Shown piece by piece: positions 43,505-55,138 of a stretch of DNA of 64,000 nt (position 1 is its first letter; every line of letters starts with the position of its first letter). The stretch is from Diphasiastrum complanatum (lineage: Eukaryota; Streptophyta; Lycopodiopsida; Lycopodiales; Lycopodiaceae), in assembly GCA_029204225.1 (NCBI GenBank), contig MU832037.1, positions 1 through 64,000 of the forward strand. The letters run 5' to 3'. The notes under the pieces are model-generated. The model made no database searches. It was not told where the DNA came from and was given only the letters and a program-made list of their open reading frames with translations. The position numbers were made by a program, and so were the translations under genes.

Positions 43505-44290
43505 TGGAAGTCTTTTTCATAAGTCAAAATCCACTTTTCATTTCTTTTATTGATAGGCATTCAAGAGATGTAAAATTAGAATATAGCGCTTTGTCGAACT
43601 TGGATGTGCACAACCAAGGATACTCTTCTATCAAAAGCATGAGTCTTTTGCAAAGAAACTGTGAAACATATACTTCTATGGAATACCAAATATAGAATGG
43701 TTTGTTTTTGGGAGTGGGAATTAGCCCAAACCAATAAAAAGCTCAAGGCTCCAAATGTAAGTGGCCTACCCAAGTGAGATCCAAGGAGCAGCACATGGAT
43801 GCTCTTGGAATAGGAATAAACTTACTCTAAATGATGTTCAATTTCTTTTGGTGGGCGAAGGCCTTGCCTCAAAGGCTAGGTCGCCTATACCAAGGCAAAG
43901 GTTAGAAGAGAACATCCGACCCCTAAGTTATGCAGGTTCATTTTATTTGCATATTGTATTTCAGAATCAGTGGCCACATGCATATTGTGCCTAAATGTTT
44001 CATGCTTAATCGTGAATACATAGTTGGATATTCAGACGAGGGTCAAGTTTTGATTGACTTTTGAAAAGCTAAAATGCTTGAAAATTATGTTTATGAAAGT
44101 GACTCCAACATTGTAATGCAAGGAATAAACCTAGTTTGCCTAAAAGATATATAGGGTCAACTAAAAGTAAACAGGTGTTAAACACACGCGGCAGACGCAC
44201 AAGCATTTGAGCCAGCAACGACACTTGGCACAAGATACAGCACTCTATTCCTTCCTGTTTCCTCTCTTTTTCTCACATTCATTCGACTCT

Positions 44291-44300
44291 CTATATATAT
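44291..44300 (+). promoter_or_regulatory. TATA box of the right dehydrin
   Basis: CTATATATAT, 162 bp before the start codon, at the mirrored place of the left copy. Upstream text is the same in both arms back to 43505, so both promoters should behave alike over that span. Confidence 0.65.
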
Positions 44301-44461
44301 TCCTTAATGTAGCGCACTTTGATCAGTAAGCAAAGATCCAATTCCATCGACTCTACTTTAGCTTAAATTTTCATCATCTGAGCTCAATAGTGGTTGGGTT
44401 AGAGTTAGCATTTCGTTTGCGGCACAGTTTGGGAGTTGCATCTTGAAATCATAATATAGCA

Positions 44462-45106
44462 ATGTCGAGCGATCAGCAAGATAGGGGGCTCATGGGCATG
44501 TTCGGTCACAAGAAGACCGAGGAGCCTGCAACGAATCTGACAGGCAGGGATCAAGATCAAGAAACTGTAATTCCCTCCGCGGTAGCTTATGATCAGAAGC
44601 CTCAGGCCGGGCAGGGTGGTGTAATGGGAAAGCTTCACAAATGCGGAGGCTCATCCGGCTCTGTAAGTAAACTCTTATATTCCTTCCAAAACCCACAAAT
44701 AAGCGTTTCAAGGATTGCTTCTTTGCTTACTCACCAACTTCTCCCTTCCATTTCTAATTTACTGTTGAAATGATTGGATGTTGTAGATTCTGATTATGCC
44801 TGTCTTTATGTTATGCCACAGTCAAGCAGCAGCGAGGATGAGTCTGGCGTAAAGAAGGAGCGTAAAGCCAAAAAGGGAGGCATGGCGGACAAGATAAAAA
44901 ATATGATACCCGGCCAAAAGAAGGAAGGCGATTGCACAGCCACATGTACAGAAACAACCACAGGAGCTATTGGCGATAATGAATGTGGCGTAAAGAAGGA
45001 GCGTAAAGCTAAAACGGGAGGCATGACGGACAAGATTAAAAATATGTTGCCAGGTAATAAGAAGGAAGATGCAGCTGGTTATACACCAACAAACACAACT
45101 ACATGA
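44462..45106 (+). CDS. Dehydrin (F-segment, Ser tract, two K-segments), right copy
   Basis: Exon 1 44462-44662, intron 44663-44821, exon 2 44822-45106; 161 residues, same sequence as the left copy. Both splice sites (CTCT/GTAAGT and CCACAG/TCAAGC) and all segments are kept. The reading frame, intron length and TATA distance match exactly, which argues that both copies are either recent or kept alike. It reads away from the spacer, so the two genes are divergent, 6.7 kb apart start to start. Confidence 0.92.
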
Positions 45107-46249
45107 ACTATTAGTGAGAAGAAACATGGGTTCTTGTAACTAATTGGCATAAGTCATGAGGTGCCTATAGAGGAGAGCGAGTGCCATTACGCTTACTTTT
45201 GTTTTAGTGTGTTGTTATTATTTGTATAGTTGGGTTGGCTTGTGTCAGTACGTTAACAGTATATGATGTCTTATCCATATCTGTAATTCGTTACAAGGAA
45301 TATGCTGAGAGCTACCTTTGAAGAATTGTTTTGCATCCTTACCTCTTTGAATGATTCGCCTAGCTGTCGTTCAATAATACGGACTTTTTCAAGGATGAGG
45401 GTGGTTTCTTACGAGACATAAAAAGGATTTGGGTTTATTATAGGACAAAAGAAGGATGGGTGTCTGATGCTGTGGCATCAATATTTCAGAAGCTTTAAAT
45501 TTGCGTTTATGAATGATTCTCTGAAGGAATGAGGCACACACGTAGATTTCAAATTGTACACTTGACTGGGCAAATAGATCTGCAAACTCTTTTGATTATC
45601 TACAATCCCAATTAAATGCGCAACAAACCGATTTAACAGTTTAATGAGTATCTAATACAATGCTAGAAAGTGGGCGGCAGAAGATAAAAACACAATACTA
45701 GCTAGCAGCACAACCTTAAACAATTCACTCAAAATTACCCATCTACCTATACTGCGATTCAGATCTGTCAGACCACACAAAAACCTTGCACACATACAAG
45801 CTGTCAGCGATGCACTAACACGCTGAAGGATTCAAGCATGTAGCAATTTGCGGAAAAATTGATGACGCACAGCATAGGAGCTGTAAGAAAGAAAAAACAC
45901 ACCCAAGTATGATAAACGAAATCTTATTATGTGTTCGTAGGACACAAAGCATGTAAATATATATAGAGATGGCAATTCATTTTTTCTTCACAATTGTTTC
46001 TAACCAATCTTTTAGTCATTGCATAAATTACTTCTAATGATGATCTTCTAATCTCATTCCTCGATTAAAGATGGCGCATTTCACACTTACTTTTTCCGTC
46101 TATAATACAATTTGTTGTCCAGTTCAGAAATAAATAAATAAATACCAAAGAACTTCATTGATGCTTGTCGATATTTGTTGACAGTGGACACTAAACATTG
46201 TCTCGTGAAAGCTTGTCCGTATGTTCAGGTTAAAGTTAAACACTTTTCG

Positions 46250-47370
46250 AACGCCCCCTCTTGAGACTCGAACTGAAAACCTTTTAATCAAATGCTAACT
46301 TGGTTCTCAGTTGTTGAAAGCTTGTACTGCCAAGAGGTTTTGTCATCGACGTGTCTATAGCCATCTCCATTGATTTTTCAACACACTCCAGAGTAATTTC
46401 AGGTTTTGCAATCATGTCTCGGACATAATGATGATATATCAGTGGTATGTGTTGTCTTTGAATGAAAGATGGGGTCTTTTGTCAGGATGATTGCACTCAA
46501 GCTGTCCATCTTCATGACTGTTGACTCCACCTGTTGTCTTTGAATGAAAGATGGGGTCTTTTGTCAGGCTGAACGCACTCAAGCTGCCCATCTGCATGAC
46601 AGTTGACTCCAGCTATTGTTGTCCGATTTCCTTGAGAATTATCCTTAACCATGCAATATTTATTTGCATCATTGAAAGTTGCGACATACTGTAATTCCCA
46701 CTAGGACTGTGCAACCAGAGTTTGTTTCTTACATGTCCAGCCAACCATAAATTAACTTGTTTCTTACATGTCCAACCAATAACAACTACTTAGAGTAACA
46801 ACTACTTAGATTAGAAAACAAATGCCTATAAATCAACTTATTGCTTCCCTTCAGCTTGCCCAGCTGGCATCATTTGAGGCTTTCAGTGGAAAATTCATAT
46901 TGTAAGGCATATAAAGCTTCCAATCAAACTCCGATAATTTACGTTATTAACTCCACTTCATATATATTTTACGTTTTTAGATCTATATAAGTCCATATGC
47001 ACAATATCTCTTTTGCACGATTAAATGGCCTCTAATGTTGTTTTTCGAATGCACATGCTAATTTGACATATTCCATATTGGTGTCTCTAATATTTACACC
47101 CATGACCAATTTATTTTGGCACATTCTATGTAGTGCATTCATGTTGAGGTGGCCTATCTTTCTATGCCAGAATTCTTCTTCATTTTAATACTTGAAGCGA
47201 CCATCACATTGTTATTATGACTTGTTATCAACATATGAAACAAGTAACCATATCTTAAAGTTATTGCTATGGCTTGTTTGTTCCAAGATCTTTGATTCTA
47301 TACACATTTGCAACAAAATCCACCTACATACCTATGTTAGTCATTCTAGCCAACAACAGAAGCAAAAACA
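46250..47370 (-). pseudogene. copia-5 remnants in the outer right arm
   Basis: Mirror of 34640-35920: KIGHLNMNALHRMCQNKLVMG on minus near 47165-47100. Here the sequence is more diverged from its partner than the dehydrin part, with several small indels. Confidence 0.55.
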
Positions 47371-47619
47371 ATTTTTTTAAGATTATTCCACTTTTGTGGC
47401 AAATTAGATTTATGTCACTTGCAATACATCCACACAAAAATCTCTCACATCCAAGTCATTGATGCACGAACACCCTATGGGATCCAAGTATGAAGCAACC
47501 TACTTATCATAGATAAGATTCTTATCTCTATCATAGACAAAAAACATAGAAGCTATAAAAAAATAGAAACACCTACTAGATTCATAACAAGTTTTATCAT
47601 ATATTTGTAGAAAAAACAT

Positions 47620-47800
47620 GTACATATATACAAAGATGGGAGTTTAATATTTTTTCGAACTTGTTTTAAACTAATCTTTTGGTCGTTTCATAAATCACTT
47701 CTAATAATCCTCTAACCTAATTCTATGAGTAAAGGTGATGCATCACTTCACACTTACTACACGCCTTTGTTGAAAAAATTTCTGCAATTCACTATGTAAA
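47620..47800. repeat. Diverged direct copy of part of the dehydrin 3' flank
   Basis: Resembles 45950-46110: shared strings catgtacatatata..agatggg, ctaatcttttggtcgttTcataaatcacttctaat and catcacttcacacttact in the same order, about three-quarters matching by eye. Bases 47371-47619 hold copia protease-like minus residues (ProMet GCSCINDLDVRDF) only. Confidence 0.5.
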
Positions 47801-47849
47801 TAACAAAAAACCAAAGAAAAGACTGTTGTCTCCATAGGTTCTACACACT

Positions 47850-48116
47850 TGGGTATAGATCTGTAAAAATCGTCACGAATCTTCCTTGTCATCAAACCTC
47901 AAAAGCTGGATCTTGGAAAAATTCCGGACTGTGTGGGACACGAATGGCCTAGGATTGTCCATCGGTGGTAGATCTACGTCAATGGAATCAGATAATATTT
48001 CGATTGGTACATTGACGAATTTCTCTAATTCAGGGAGATCTAGGGTGGATAATCTTCTACCTGATCTCACATGCATACAACAGAATGGAGAATATGAAAG
48101 ATTAGAAAAAATCTAG
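47850..48116 (-). pseudogene. gypsy-4 gag N-terminus, copy a
   Basis: Starts MHVRSGRRLSTLDLPELEKF at 48076 and continues to LLRFDDKEDS and a YTQVCRTYGD block before truncation at about 47830. A second copy is at 63015-63309. The FDGKEDP..FL..Y pattern marks a retrotransposon gag domain. It follows a long motif-rich leader. Confidence 0.65.
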
Positions 48117-48855
48117 ATTTTTCTCTGATGGCAAGTTATACACACAAGTAATAACAAGCGTGAGTAATAGGATTATAATTCGCCGAGCTGACTACTTACC
48201 CTAAATGATGATCAAAAAGCTCTATGAAAGTGACGAGTAATGAGAAACAATTGGCGAGTTATACAGACGAGTAATGGCTCTGATGGCGAGTAATAAGTTA
48301 ATAACTTGCCGATCTCTCAAAATACAGATCAATATGTGTACAGGCCTCAACTCCGATGGCGAGTAGAGATAATGAACAAAATGAGAAAACACTGATGGCG
48401 AGTTATAAATCCCTGAAGGCGAGTTATAACTGGCGAGTAATAAATTTGACGGGAATAGGAAAAAAATAACGAAAAATTAAAAATGGCGAGCAACAGCTTT
48501 GAGCATGAATAACAATTTGATAACTCATCGATCACCATGAAGATGCCTCTGAGCTTGCTGATCACTCAGCTCTGATGGCGAGTAAAGTTGGCAAAGAAAA
48601 AGTGTAAAAAATGGGTTTGGCGAGTAATAGACTGTAGGGCGAGTAAAGTCTCTGACGGCGAGTTATAATTTATAACTCACCGAGCTCACAGAAAGGTGTC
48701 TGGAGCCTACTTAGCTCTCTGGAGAAGTGGCGAGTAAAGAAGCAAACAAAAAAGTGAAAAAAGACTAGTAGGCGAGTAATAAACTTGTCAAAAATGCAAG
48801 AAAAATCAAGCAAAAGCATACTGAAAATCCATCTAATCAGTGGCTTAGCACCGTC
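48117..48855 (-). repeat. gypsy-4 leader with GGCGAGTAATAA motif array, copy a
   Basis: More than 20 copies of ggcgagt(a/t)ataa and its complement ttataactcgcc in about 700 bp, separated by 15-50 bp of changing text. Direct and inverted copies are mixed. No ORF. Mirrors the layout of the gypsy-1 leader though the motif differs. Confidence 0.8.
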
Positions 48856-49086
48856 TCTCCGGCAATGACACCAAAAACATGTTGGACCCTTTTCATGCCT
48901 CCCTGATTGTCGTGATCAAGAGTGCAAAGTCGGGGTCTGGATCTCCAACCAGGTGAGTCGTCATGTAGTGCGGGCTTCGATCCAATGGGGAGGGGGTTAA
49001 GCTAAGGATCTAGATGGAACCTAATGATAGTAAGTCAAATCTAATCAATGGCAATCAATCTTGGTAGATTTCCTAGAATTTTATTG
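48856..49086 (-). repeat. gypsy-4 PBS and LTR fragment, copy a
   Basis: 48856-48873 (tctccggcaatgacacca) differs from the gypsy-1 tRNA-Asp PBS by four transitions, all C-to-T or G-to-A. The LTR begins at 48880 with TGTTGGACCC; it is cut at about 49086 by another LTR fragment. Confidence 0.55.
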
Positions 49087-49205
49087 TGTAGGCATCCCAA
49101 AGGGAGCCGAGAAACACGACTTAGCTTCTCGACTTTCAACTCTTGTTGTTCGAACCCACTTGACATACAAGCAGCCAACTAACGTATATAGATTGACGAA
49201 TATTA
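49087..49205 (+). repeat. Fragment of the LTR family seen at 58337-59145
   Basis: Reads tgtaggcatcccaaagggag, ..cgacttagcttctcgactttcaactcttg.. and ..acttgacatacaagcagccaact, matching the minus strand of the right end of the solo LTR at 58337-59145. Confidence 0.6.
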
Positions 49206-50095
49206 TAATAAAAAACAATCATATAAAGTTAACAAACCTCAACGTCTTCCATGGTTGACCCTCATTATTTCGTCCAAACTTCAACAAATGATTTTTAACA
49301 ATGTGTCTTTCACGCATCTTTTGTCCATCACACTTGACGCATGTGCAGATAGTTTTTCTGCGAAAAACAAAAATCAAGAACATGTCACTTTAGCACAATA
49401 TTCAAGGTCATGTTTAACTTATAGTAACAAAGTCTTTATGAACAAGAAAACATGCATGTTTAATATTTACCCTGTTGACTTGAGTAGTGTCTTCATCGCT
49501 AGACTTATTTGAATGTAATTCATTTCCTTGTGATAAATTACATATATGCACAAGTACAATACACAAATAACATAAGCCTAGTCAATTTGAAAATACGTTG
49601 ATTCTTATCTTTTGATATTTTCTTTTGCATTTGTTGCAGGTTATAAATGCATATCTATCCTTTTTTTTTGTTATCACCAATATGAAAGTCTAACTCTAAT
49701 ATGCATTAAAGTTTTGTAGTTGATTTTCTTATTCTACTTCATTTCAATATAATAGAGTTTATTGCAATGTATTGTATGTTTATGAATGTAGTAATCAACT
49801 CGGGGTCACAATGGTGAGAGCTCGAGAGATTATGTTTCAAATTTTTATGCATTACTAAATCCCGAGCAAAAAGCACAATTGCAAAGTTTTCAAAAAGTAA
49901 TACAATAAGATATTGCAATTCATAATGTAAATTAAATAATGTAAGTATAGAAAGTACCTCATGCTTGTTACTCGATCCAAATGTCGAATGCAATCCAAAA
50001 ATATTGTCTCAAACGCAATCCAAGACTAGCGCCTCTTCAAGAACACCACTCCAAGAATACACCGATAAAAATGCGCGCGCTGTTTTTTACATTTT
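49206..50095. other. AT-rich stretch without recognised features
   Basis: No ORF of note, no LTR end and no repeat shared with the rest of the window were seen. Confidence 0.5.
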
Positions 50096-50411
50096 TTTTC
50101 TTTTACCTAATCAAAGACGTCGGATTCCGACACAAAAACCCGTCGGGCATACGTCGGCGGACATACGTCGGATATTCGTCGGCACCGGTCGGGACCATTT
50201 TTTAGGACGTTCTGTTAACAGACATCGGAATCTGACGTCCTGTTTGGACACTAGATTCCGATGTCCATTTACAAGTTGGATTGACCTTGCGGTCACCCAT
50301 CGGACCATTTTGAGGCATGTTTTGTTTTGTTTTCTATTAACAAACGTCGAATTTTGACGACTTTTTGGGACGTCGGATTCTGACATCCATGTCGGATCCG
50401 CCACTGTAGTG
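50096..50411 (+). mobile_element. CACTA-like transposon end with GTCGGATTCCGAC subterminal repeats
   Basis: Contains gacgtcggattccgac, acgtcggcggacatacgtcgg, atcggaatctgacgtc, ctagattccgatgtcc, tcgaattttgacg and gacgtcggattctgac within 300 bp, in both orientations, and ends ccactgtagtg. Clustered subterminal repeats and a GTAGTG end are CACTA traits. The opposite end and a transposase are not seen. Confidence 0.4.
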
Positions 50412-50622
50412 GGTTTCTTTCCTTGACTATCCTCAACCCAAGATCTAATCAATCTAGCATCGAGGAGATGAAGTTAGTTGTCACACGTAGATTCGTTCCC
50501 ATGAGAGCAATAGCATAGTTCAAATTTCAGCATGAATGAAAGATTCACATCTAACTCTACCATCCACTAACCCTAAGCATTAACACTACAACCATTAACA
50601 CTAGATCCACAATGAAAATAGC

Positions 50623-50699
<77 letters not shown>

Positions 50700-51045
50700 T
50701 TCTCTCTCATAAAAAGTATAAAAAAATGCAATTCTTATAACAATTAGATCCAACAGTTAGCAAAACACAATAAAAGAGTGAGAGATGGAGGAAAAGTGAT
50801 AAAGAGCAAGGACATTCATAAATCCATTAAACCCAACTTTATTCACTAACTTGACATTTAGGCCCTGCGACATTAAAAGTCTCGCAAAAAAGCCTAAAGT
50901 CCTTTTATTATCTTTCTAATTAATCAAATAACTATGTCATCATCGGGTTGGACTTACACATGTAGGGTGCCAAATCTCTCTCACTTATTAACTAGGTTTA
51001 GGGTTGCCTTAGGATCCGCAAACCCTCCAATAGTATCCCCCACCA
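50412..51045 (-). repeat. Gypsy-type LTR with (CT)n run
   Basis: The right end (ggacttacacatgtagggtgcc .. gtatcccccacca) parallels the gypsy-1 LTR end; minus sense starts TGGTGGGGGATAC. A CT run of about 70 bp is at 50626-50697. The accessory ORF copy at 51155 follows in the same relation as in gypsy-1, so this is a 3' LTR. The left boundary is uncertain. Confidence 0.5.
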
Positions 51046-51154
51046 AAATTGGTGGCAGTCCCACGACACCTGCAAGATGCAACTACTGTGGGCTTTTATT
51101 TGCTTCATGTTGAATCTTTATTAAAAGATACTGCACCTTCTTTATGAAATCGAG

Positions 51155-51830
51155 TCAGGCAGTGTTGAAATCTAAATTGTGCGACAAAAAACAACGGTGG
51201 GCTCCGGCGATCCACTTTGAAGTTGTCCAGGATGTGAATCGAGATTCCCAGGAGCCTCCCATCATTGCGACATGGAAATACAATCTAGCCACCGACAGCT
51301 GATCCTTAATGCTCTCTGATGCCATTGGCTTATTCGGATCGAATGCCAAAGGAGGAAGACAATCATCCCTCAAGTTGCCACGGATGCCAATAGAGTCAAA
51401 TCTTTTGCAAAAAGTGTCGATTGCCTCACTATCGGATCGGGAGAGTGTATATACTCCCGTTGGTACCAGTGGAAATCCACTGAAATTTCCCAATCGAAAG
51501 GTTGGTGGATGATTGGCCAGTTCGGCGTATGGATCGTAATTTTGTCCATGGCCAATCCCAAATCCTTCCACTTATTCATGCGCGGCATTGGTACATAGTA
51601 TGGATCTATGCGCAATTGGCGAGGGCTGGCCACATAACTCCTGATTGATTCCGGAGTTTTCTCAAAAACTATAACTTTCCAAGCTAGCTGCTCTCCCAAT
51701 GCGGGTATTTTATCCAATTCTTTATCGATTTCAAAGGTCTTAAACTTGAGGACCCAACCACCACGCGAGGAGGACTCATGAGGATGTTGTGAAGGATTAT
51801 AAAACGACTCCCAAATAGGCTACCAATCTA
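51155..51830 (-). pseudogene. Accessory ORF family, copy C (C-terminal domain)
   Basis: Minus-strand frame with HPHESSSRGGW (about 51775), KELDKIPALGEQLAW (51725), ESIRSYVASPRQLRIDPYY (51640), a frame change near 51480, AFDPNKPMASESIKDQL (51340), VARLYFHVAMMGGSW and a Trp/His-rich end SWTTSKWIAG..RCFLSHN. It aligns part for part with 7154-7790 and 3180-3846. Here the tail is longer than in gypsy-1, running about 30 residues past the GSW motif. Confidence 0.65.
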
Positions 51831-52689
51831 AGGGAATTCTAATGGAAGTCGGTCTATACCACAATTACAGCTCAAGCTCCATTGGGTATGGAGTCGAAAA
51901 TACAACGTTCATGACCATTGGCACTTTCAATGGCAATCAACTAGGCAAATTCAAATAGTCTACAGGCAATTTTCAGGTAGCCTACGGAACTTTGAAATGG
52001 ACAAGAGATCACGCGTGTAAGCTCTGGCTTTTAAGATATCGATGAGACGTACAAGCATGACTCGTATATAAGCTGAAATTCACTTAACGAGTGAGGTAAG
52101 ACAGGGTTAGATTTTGAATAAGCACCTAATCTTCATCTGAACCGTTTGGATAGGCTTCAAGAATATCTGTTACTAGTGGTAGTATGATCAGTGATTGGAC
52201 CATAAAGATGGTATAAAACTTCACAAGTTTGGAGTCATGCGAATCTCCAAAGCTAAGAGCTGCAACTTTTGTCAAGCACTGTAGGGCCAAACTTCGATAA
52301 GGCACAATCCGAGCAATGATAGACAAGCAAGATAGAAGATACTATAGACTCTACACTCCCCTTCGGATGTAGCAAACAGTCAAACCAACTCCTCTCCTCG
52401 ATTGGGTTATGGAGTCATGGTGAGAAACGCATCCGAGGATCTTGCAATTTATGATTTAGGGTTTGTTAAAGAATGGCAATTCCAAGTCGACACTGCATAT
52501 GGGCAAATGGTAATTGTAGAGTGTGAATAGATGGACTATTATTCATCTCCCATGTAGAAGAAATTGGCAAGCTGTTGTGACTTGCAAATTAAGACAGACC
52601 AATGCTTATGACAATGTTTGAACAAGGTTATAAGACAGCCTGTCTAATTAACAAAGACAGGATTTGATTTCATCTGGCAATCTATAGGC
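51831..52689. other. Upstream part of gypsy copy C, little recognisable
   Basis: A minus frame at 52326-52126 ending ITDILEAYPNGSDED-like residues could be a decayed N-terminal part of the accessory ORF, but the match is weak. Nothing else was identified. Confidence 0.3.
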
Positions 52690-53345
52690 AATAAAGGGCC
52701 TTGCTTACAGGCGATGGATAGGAAAGTGAGGTGGTCAATGTGCGGACAGTGCACAAACAGGCAGGGCAAATTGGGCCACTGACAGAACAGGAGAGGCAAC
52801 GGGCCACACAAACCGCAGGCAGGGAACATATGCAAACCCACGGGCAGGCTCGTGGATGGGTAGACAAGGAGCAAAAATCACAAATGAGGAGTGGGCTGCA
52901 AGAAAACAAGAAAATGGGTGCAAGCAAAGGGCACGGCTCACAGCAGGTCCACAGACAGGGGTGATAGTAGGCCCCTGACAGGTTTAGAGCAATGAGAAGG
53001 GTAGCGAAGAATGAGAGAAGCCTCCAGAGAGGTAGGGAACGGTAACCCTTGGGTAGAAGTAGGGATTGAATGCAGATAGGTAAAAGGAAGGGGGCACGGC
53101 CCACGCAGGTAGATAACAGGGTTTTGATCACAGGCAGCGAAGAGGGCCGCAGGGTAGAGAGCACGGATAGAGAAGGTAGTAGATCCGCAGGTAAAGAGCA
53201 AATCAGAGGTAACGATGGACACGCAGGGATAAGAGTGATGGTTGTGGTCAGGTAAGGACTTTTGCATGCAGGTAGCAGGAGAGCGGACATGATCGCTAGC
53301 AGAAGAGTGGGCCGCTAGCTGGGCAACTCGCAGGTAGGAGGGTGT
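52690..53345. repeat. GCAGGTAG/CACAG-type degenerate repeats
   Basis: Words such as gcaggtag, cacaggcag, cagcaggtc and acgcaggta return every 25-50 bp. The resulting minus frame of 202 codons is Cys/Leu/Pro/Ser-rich with repeated CSLPA-like words and is taken as a repeat artefact. Confidence 0.4.
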
Positions 53346-54811
53346 GGCCACAGCAGATCAGTAGGCAAAGTAAGGCCTCAAACCACCGATTTCCACAAGA
53401 ATGGAACACTTCTGCAAATCAACGTCTGGCTGGCAATAGTTATCTTACACATACCCACGTTTTCTTAGGGATTCACTATTGTGTTATCCTCCTACGTTTT
53501 TTATCTCTTATAGATCAAGAGCTACTCTTTCTCAAGGAGAACTGGAATGAACAAGACACTTTGCAATGGAATAGGCTTATGATATCTAGGTGACCAACAA
53601 TGGAAAATCTTTCATATGGGCTTAAAGCAATGATTTGTAGTTCATTAATCTGTCTCATAGATCAATGACCTTCAAGAAGTATAAAAACAACATTCTGACA
53701 TGAAACAGGACACTCTCAAGACAACAATCCTTGACCAGAGCACAATGACAACTAATTCTTTAATCCTATAAACTCAGCCACAGTCTCTCATAAACACAAA
53801 TGCAAGGGAATGAGCAATCTTAAGAGCAGTATAATATCAATCTTCACTTTCATATCTCTATAAAAGGAACAACACAATCCAACACTTCAAAACATGCAAT
53901 AACAATGTTAGAGATATTGATCTGGCTTTCAAACTCTCACAATCTACAACCAAATGTTAGAGATGGCAGAAAAACAATTCACAAATCCACAAACGGTGGT
54001 AACACAATGCTAATGATTCAAATTCAATAGCAATGAAGCAAAAGCAGTTTGCAACAAAGACCAAATATAGAAGTTAGAGTGGAAGGCACCAGGCAGATCA
54101 GCCTCTTCTCCTTTCCTCCTCCTTGACTTTATGGAATCAAACAACAGGATGAGGGTAGAGGAGATGAGATACAACAAATAGACAGGGTCTGAAGTGGGAG
54201 GCACCAAGCACAATGCTTCTACTCCTTCCCTCCTTCTCCACAAGCTCTCCCTGTGTCTCTCTCTCTTTCTCTCTCTCTCTCTCTCCAAGAAGATGAATGA
54301 ATATGCTACGTAGAGGCTGGCCCTCTCTAATGCTAGGGAAGGCTCGGCCCAAAGAGGTGCACTTTTTCATGAATGGGCACCAATAGGGGTTTAGCAGTTG
54401 GGCCCAAACTTAAGGGCAAAGCCCCAAATTTGGTTTTAAATCACTAAAGTGGCCTATGGTAAATAAAGCTTAATTGGATTTCAAGATGAACTAGCACCTC
54501 CTAGCCTCGACAAACCCGGGAACTAGGGGCATAGGCCTCTTAAATAGATTTAAGTCCAGCGTAAACCAGTAAATAAATAGAGTTTCAATAAAAGTACAAC
54601 CGGCCATAATGGGCCATTTACACGTCAGTTTGAAGCAGTTCCGCATTGGCGTAATAGCGCGTGGCGATGATTTTTTGTCAAAAATAACTTGAAAAAGAGG
54701 TCTTTTTCCCCACAAACATGTCGTGTTAAAAAGCTCTGGATCTGGTCCTCGATGCTGATTGGTCTTCTGAATAATGGTGTGGTCCTTGATGAAGATGGAC
54801 CTAGTTGCATT
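53346..54811. other. Possible gypsy LTR and flank
   Basis: 53870-54560 has LTR-like traits shared with other LTRs here: a CT run at 54257-54285, a gcccaa-rich tail and a short leader-like segment. No clear ends or duplication were found. 54560-54811 may be a weak accessory-ORF remnant on minus. Confidence 0.3.
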
Positions 54812-55015
54812 GCCTATGTGTGAAATCTTTTAAAATGAGTCAAATTCCTAAAAAAGAGTAATCAATTTTCAATTTTTCAATTTTTGTCCAAAAACATGGC
54901 TCTTCATTGGCATTTTTTCAAAAATCACAAAAGATTCTTACAAAAAATATGCATTTTGACCAAATAAAATCAACACACTATGTCCAAAAAAATCAAAATT
55001 AAAAAAAAATAAAAA
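54812..55015. repeat. Left copy of an AT-rich inverted repeat
   Basis: Matches 60000-60215 in reverse complement (shared words gtgtgaaat, agtcaaa.tcctaaaaaa, caaaaacatgg, aaaatcacaaaagatt, atgcattttgaccaaataaaatcaa, tatgtcc). It lies outside both edges of the rearranged gypsy-3. Similarity is perhaps 80% by eye. Confidence 0.65.
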
Positions 55016-55138
55016 ATGACCACGTGAACAAATACACAAACATTTATGGTGTTTTAACTATTAAAATTGACATTCATGAAAATAACTCGCAGAATATATT
55101 TGAAGCTAGTTATGCTAAACTCAATAATAAGTAGTCAA

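Larger units (their letters stand above)
43505..47370. repeat. Right arm of the large inverted repeat
   Basis: Mirror of 34640-38680, beginning tggaagtctttttca. It contains the plus-strand dehydrin gene with its upstream region and 3' flank, and a minus-strand copia-5 remnant at the outer end. It is about 175 bp shorter than the left arm, all of it in the outer part. Confidence 0.93.

Noticed and set aside
34640-47370. The inverted repeat taken as an assembly artefact
   Set aside because: The outer parts of the arms differ by substitutions and indels and the spacer is unique, which argues for a real duplication; long reads would still be needed to exclude it fully.
52682-53290. A 202-codon minus-strand ORF
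   Set aside because: Its composition (Leu/Ser/Cys/Pro with recurring CSLPA words) follows the underlying gcaggtag/cacag repeats; other frames are open in the same place for the same reason.
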